A program made the position numbers and the translations under genes. Under the pieces are notes generated by a model. That model worked only from the letters and a program-made list of their open reading frames with translations, was not told the DNA's origin and ran no database searches. A DNA stretch of 10,415 nucleotides, from contig CAIOSF010000064.1 of assembly GCA_903860855.1 (NCBI GenBank), forward strand, positions 1 to 10,415, given 5' to 3'. Positions within the stretch are counted from its first letter, which is position 1; each line of letters begins with the position of its first letter. Shown here piece after piece: positions 7,591 through 10,415 of the stretch. The stretch is from an uncultured Alphaproteobacteria bacterium (lineage in GTDB: Bacteria > Pseudomonadota > Alphaproteobacteria > Rickettsiales > Midichloriaceae).

Positions 7591-7710
7591 TTGCATTCCT
7601 GTCATAGCTTCGTCGAACTGACTATTTGCTCCTCGCGGCGTATTGATATAGCTATATCAATACGCCGCTAGTGCCTGTCTCTTATTCTTCTTACTCAGCC
7701 CTGAATGCAA
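7591..7710. repeat. Symmetric palindromic element with a perfect 34-bp core
   Basis: The core at 7635-7668 is a perfect palindrome with no spacer: arm GCGGCGTATTGATATAG followed by its exact reverse complement. Further out, TTGCATTC (7591-7598) is mirrored by GAATGCAA (7703-7710), and the two pairs share a centre within one base, so the whole 120 bp looks like one unit. The stretches between core and outer arms do not pair. There is no T run beside the core, so it is not a typical intrinsic terminator. It stands 10 bases upstream of tRNA-Ser and about 140 bases from a transposase remnant. It may be a MITE-like or dispersed palindromic repeat; copy number cannot be judged here. Confidence 0.9.
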
Positions 7711-7852
7711 TTCGCGTACGAGACGTGACAATCCTATATAGCTATGAATAAATATCAACTAAATTCTTGGCTTTCTCTTACACTTTTTGCTTGGCTTCTT
7801 TTCTATCTCACCCTACTATCATCAATGTAACGAGATTGTGGCCCGTCATTAA

Positions 7853-8014
7853 TTAAGCTAGCAAGTACAAAGAAGCTATTAGATGGACAGAGCCCAGGAA
7901 ATTCCTAGCCGCCTTACCATAGCGAGTTGTGATAGCTCTATGTTGCTTAGGTTTAGCGAAAAAAGATATATGCGCCTCATCCCCCTGTTTATCATTTAAT
8001 CCATAGCGATGCAT
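7853..8014 (-). mobile_element. IS5-like transposase remnant, C-terminal end only
   Basis: A 53-codon frame from ATG 8014 to TAA 7853-7855 reads FFAKPKQHRAITTRYGKA then ARNFLGSVHLIASLYLL. This matches the conserved C-terminus of IS5-type DDE transposases (pattern FxRxKxxRxIATRYDK followed by ARNFLxxVHLA). The region that would hold the catalytic DDE residues is not recoverable; upstream frames are broken, with stops just before the ATG. No terminal inverted repeats or target duplications were found, so the edges of the original element are unknown. It is inactive and lies in the gap between tRNA-Ser and hpf, with the palindromic element nearby. Confidence 0.72.
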
Positions 8015-8095
8015 CGGTAATCAATTAATACCACCCGTGTTCGGACAAAATACCGAAGAACTATCGTGTCGTGTCAATTTAATTGATAACAGATC

Positions 8096-8680
8096 CTAAT
8101 TACTCTTCGAGTTGAATCCACTATCAACCCAAGCTATGTTTCCATCTTTGCGATAATATACTACGTTTAGATGATCATTACAACTATTAATAAAGAGATA
8201 AGCTTGGAGATTCTCCAAATCCATCCTCATTACAGCATCCCCAACGCTCATGGACTCAATGTCCAACTGATGCTCGGCAATAATAGTGGGAGCATAACCA
8301 TCATCGTCTTCTCTTGGATTCTCTTCATGGGCTATAACGTATTTCTTCAGAGCAAGCATTGCACTCACTTCTTTGTTTCTGCGATGATTTTTGATTCTGC
8401 TTTTATAACGCCTAAGCTGATGCTCCATGCGTGCTATTGCGCTATCAACGCTGCGATATGGATCGATGTCATCACCGCTTCCTTTGATGATTACGCCGGT
8501 ACCAGTTCCATCATTCACCAAAATATCCGTGTGAAACTTTTCCTGGTTTTTGGCTATAGTCACATGGGCATGAATCGCATTCTCAAAATACTTTTTAATG
8601 TTATCTGTAACCTTAGTTTCTGTATGCTGACGCAGAGAGTCTCCGATATCTAAGTGCTTTCCCGATACAACTACTTGCAT
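8096..8680 (-). CDS. hpf: Ribosome hibernation promoting factor, long form
   Basis: Binds the small subunit at the decoding and mRNA channel region and pairs 70S ribosomes into inactive 100S dimers in slow growth. The 194-residue protein begins MQVVVSGKHLDIGDSLRQHT, the start of the S30AE/RaiA fold, which extends to about residue 103 and ends in the basic stretch RRYKSRIKNHRR (90-101). A linker (about 104-130) leads to the C-terminal dimerisation domain of long HPF: MSVGDAVMRM (144-153), LQAYLFINS (158-166) and LNVVYYRKDGNIAWVDSG (171-188). Length is normal for alphaproteobacterial long HPF. An open frame extends 13 codons further to 8719, but ATG 8680 has AGGAG eight bases upstream and matches the family start. 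Intact. Confidence 0.95.
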   Translation of the reverse strand: MQVVVSGKHLDIGDSLRQHTETKVTDNIKKYFENAIHAHVTIAKNQEKFHTDILVNDGTGTGVIIKGSGDDIDPYRSVDSAIARMEHQLRRYKSRIKNHRRNKEVSAMLALKKYVIAHEENPREDDDGYAPTIIAEHQLDIESMSVGDAVMRMDLENLQAYLFINSCNDHLNVVYYRKDGNIAWVDSGFNSKSN

Positions 8681-8688
8681 TGCTAATA

Positions 8689-8693
8689 CTCCT
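8689..8693 (-). promoter_or_regulatory. Ribosome binding site fixing the hpf start
   Basis: Minus-strand AGGAG, eight bases before ATG 8680. It decides for this start over the in-frame ATG at 8719. Confidence 0.75.
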
Positions 8694-8884
8694 AAAATGC
8701 AATTGAAAAACCTGGCCACATGGTACAGATATCGAATCTATTTCACAACAGCTAATTACATAATGGGCCCATCACAAGGCTGTAACTGTAATTTTATGGG
8801 TAGGAGTACTGCAAGTTGAGCGAAATCTTTACAACTCTTCTACTGCTTTATGATCAGATGTCTTATGTAAATAAAATCAGTAAG

Positions 8885-10085
8885 TTAATCATATAAAGAA
8901 CCACACTTGTAATCTCTGTTTTCTATCAGGGTAATAAGATCACTATTAAGGGTCATAAGATCAACAGGTTTATTTTTGAGAAACTTATCGAAAAATGATA
9001 AAATCAATTGGATCATTTCCGGTCGGTAAGACGAGGCATCAGAACAACCGGCGCCTAGATGCCATTTTTTTGCCTTAAACACAGTAATTTTATCTTTTAA
9101 AATCCCGTGATCAGCAAAAGAATTGTGTTCCGTCCCTTCTATCACAGCTTTGAAATTATTATTTTTTAGGTGAATAGCAGAATGATCATTGATGGGTTTG
9201 GCTGCGAATATATGTAAAAACGGCCTATCTATGTCTGAACCATCATCTAACTCAATATCACTATCCAACAAGCTGATTGTGGACTCATCGCCCTCATAAT
9301 CGTAAATATTATGACAAATAGGCGAGTCTAAACCAACCCCAGCCTTAATAGATTCATTACTCCGAGCGATTTTGATTGTTGTTGGCTCCACCCAAAGAAT
9401 GACCCATCATGCCTATGGCACTAAGGTCCATAGAGGGAACTATGGACGCAATCTCATCAATCTTGTTCAAAATAAACTGAACATCCTGAAAGCTAGTTGT
9501 GAACACTAGTTTATCTCTTTCAGCTTTAAGAAAAGCCTCTGTTCCATCCTGAAAAATCACAGTGCCTGCAATATATGGAGATCCTGGCGTAACAATAGTA
9601 TACCCATGACTGACTACTTCCAACAAAAAGCTTTGGTAGGAACCAGCTGTAACACCCAATCCATGCCCAAATAAAATCACTGGAAACAAACAGGCAGCAG
9701 GTATTGCGCTTGAGGATTTATAAACCTGAGCACAACTGATTTGATCATCAATTGCTTTAAGGTCTTCCGGCGTAATATCTTTAGAGTCCAAAGGCTCCTT
9801 TAATTCCCTTTGCCAAAATACCATCTCCTCAACCCCATATGGCTCAAACTTGGGAGCGTCATTTGAAGGATAATAAACAGTCACCTTAAGCCTGCGATCA
9901 TGCCCTGCGTCATAGGGGTCTTCGCGATTTTCATCCATGAACTCAATATTTTTATATCCTACTGAATAGGGCCCAGTCATTGAGCTTATTATTAAATCCC
10001 AACATTCAGACATACTACAAAATACTATAAAAGATCTAGTTGAAAAACCTAACCCCGTAGTATAGATATAGGATGCATTTTGCAA
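8885..10085 (-). pseudogene. PAF-acetylhydrolase-like alpha/beta hydrolase, split by one frameshift
   Basis: Two overlapping frames (9357-10085 and 8885-9391) form one hydrolase. The first holds GPYSVGY, an early family motif, then the oxyanion segment VILFGHGLG and the nucleophile elbow GHSLGG with Ser at 9396-9398. It then runs into a false end (NNNQNRSE). The second frame resumes at once as TTIKIARSNESIKAGVGLD. Dropping one G of the pair at 9384-9385 gives GHSLGGATTIKIAR and restores a continuous protein. Asp of GLD (9326-9328) falls 23 residues after Ser, the spacing known in PAF acetylhydrolase; the likely catalytic His is in GTEHNSF (9125-9127). The family cleaves short acyl chains from phospholipids or similar esters. 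The start is uncertain: TTG 10085, ATG 10013 or ATG 9980, none with a good ribosome site. Otherwise undamaged, so the lesion is recent or a sequencing error. Confidence 0.85.
10040..10066 (+). promoter_or_regulatory. Weak candidate promoter for the S9 peptidase gene
   Basis: TTGAAA (10040-10045), 15-base spacer, TATAGA (10061-10066). The spacer is short and the -10 box matches four of six. Position before the peptidase start at 10101 is suitable. If used, it would lie inside the longest reading of the hydrolase gene, favouring one of the hydrolase's later starts. Confidence 0.25.
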
Positions 10086-10100
10086 CGACTAGTTTGAAAT

Positions 10101-10415
10101 ATGGGTAGCATAAGACAGAAGATTTATTTAGCTTTACTAATCATTTTCATTGTGGGCTTGGTCATAAATATTATTCATAGAGGAAATGGAGTCATGAAAG
10201 GTAAGGAAATTACCACAGTTATCCCAAGAAAGGTATTGTTTGGTAATCCAGACAAATCCACGGCTAAACTGAGCCATGATGGTAAATATATCTCATATTT
10301 AGCACCCTATAATGGTGTAATGAATGTATACATTGCAGAGAGCGATAAACCAGATGAGGCAAAAGTTATCACGAATGATAGCAAAAGAGGTATCAGAAGT
10401 TACTTTTGGGCCTAC
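10101..10415 (+). CDS. S9-family (prolyl oligopeptidase-like) serine peptidase, N-terminal part, cut by window edge
   Basis: 105 codons are visible and the frame leaves the right edge open. Family members cleave peptides with a C-terminal alpha/beta-hydrolase domain, outside this window, gated by an N-terminal beta-propeller that starts here. Evidence is the stretch IPRKVLFGNPDKSTAKLS (residues 41-58), HDGKYISYLAPYNGVMNVYI (59-78) and NDSKRGIRSYFWAY (92-105), the first propeller blade pattern of bacterial S9 enzymes. Residues about 8-25 are strongly hydrophobic, suggesting a membrane anchor or uncleaved signal, so the enzyme would face the periplasm. Start choice: ATG 10101 includes this helix but lacks a ribosome site; ATG 10194 has GGAG two bases before it and would give a soluble form. 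It is divergent from the hydrolase remnant. Catalytic residues cannot be checked. Confidence 0.85.
   Translation, partial: MGSIRQKIYLALLIIFIVGLVINIIHRGNGVMKGKEITTVIPRKVLFGNPDKSTAKLSHDGKYISYLAPYNGVMNVYIAESDKPDEAKVITNDSKRGIRSYFWAY

Noticed and set aside
7417..7605. 62-codon minus-strand open frame
   Set aside because: It runs through the whole tRNA-Ser gene; the peptide is simply translated tRNA.
7674..7684. CTGTCTCTTAT, the first 11 bases of the Tn5 mosaic end
   Set aside because: The next bases diverge from the mosaic end and no partner end or Tn5-type transposase is nearby; likely chance.
8694..8715. Possible sigma-54 promoter (TGGC then TTGCA) before hpf
   Set aside because: The distance between the GG and GC elements is several bases too long for sigma-54.

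Overview
The window looks like a piece of chromosome from an AT-rich, host-associated alphaproteobacterium, most likely Rickettsiales or a related intracellular lineage. The signs are the gene set (a SLC1-type amino acid/dicarboxylate symporter, a Bcr/CflA transporter, an HD-only SpoT-like gene, a ProP-like MFS transporter, a long-form HPF), a high density of fresh pseudogenes, and a transposase remnant. All family names come from recognising motifs and remembered family patterns; no database search was run.

Layout. The left edge (minus strand) holds the first 54 codons of trhO (tRNA uridine hydroxylase), then an intact inorganic pyrophosphatase (ppa), then an intact SLC1-type symporter with a convincing promoter and ribosome binding site. 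From about 2531 to 5811 the plus strand carries three consecutive genes, all broken: a membrane sensor histidine kinase (two in-frame stops, two frame changes), a ProP-like MFS transporter (one frame change, two stops) and an HD-domain SpoT-like alarmone hydrolase (two frame changes, one at a run of nine A). They lie end to end like an operon, and their mix resembles the cargo of the Rickettsiales amplified genetic element (RAGE). I read this block as a decayed mobile-element cargo module.

The minus strand then holds an intact Bcr/CflA-family transporter, a tRNA-Ser(GCU), a striking symmetric repeat with a perfect 34-bp palindrome at its centre, the C-terminal remnant of an IS5-like transposase, an intact long-form ribosome hibernation factor (hpf), and a PAF-acetylhydrolase-like alpha/beta hydrolase broken by what looks like a single extra base. 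At the right edge, on the plus strand and divergent from the hydrolase, an S9-family peptidase begins and runs off the window.

The core genes (trhO, ppa, hpf, tRNA-Ser) are intact as far as seen, while the signalling and transport cargo is decaying. The most novel-looking item is the palindromic element at 7591-7710. No new multi-gene defence or effector system is supported.
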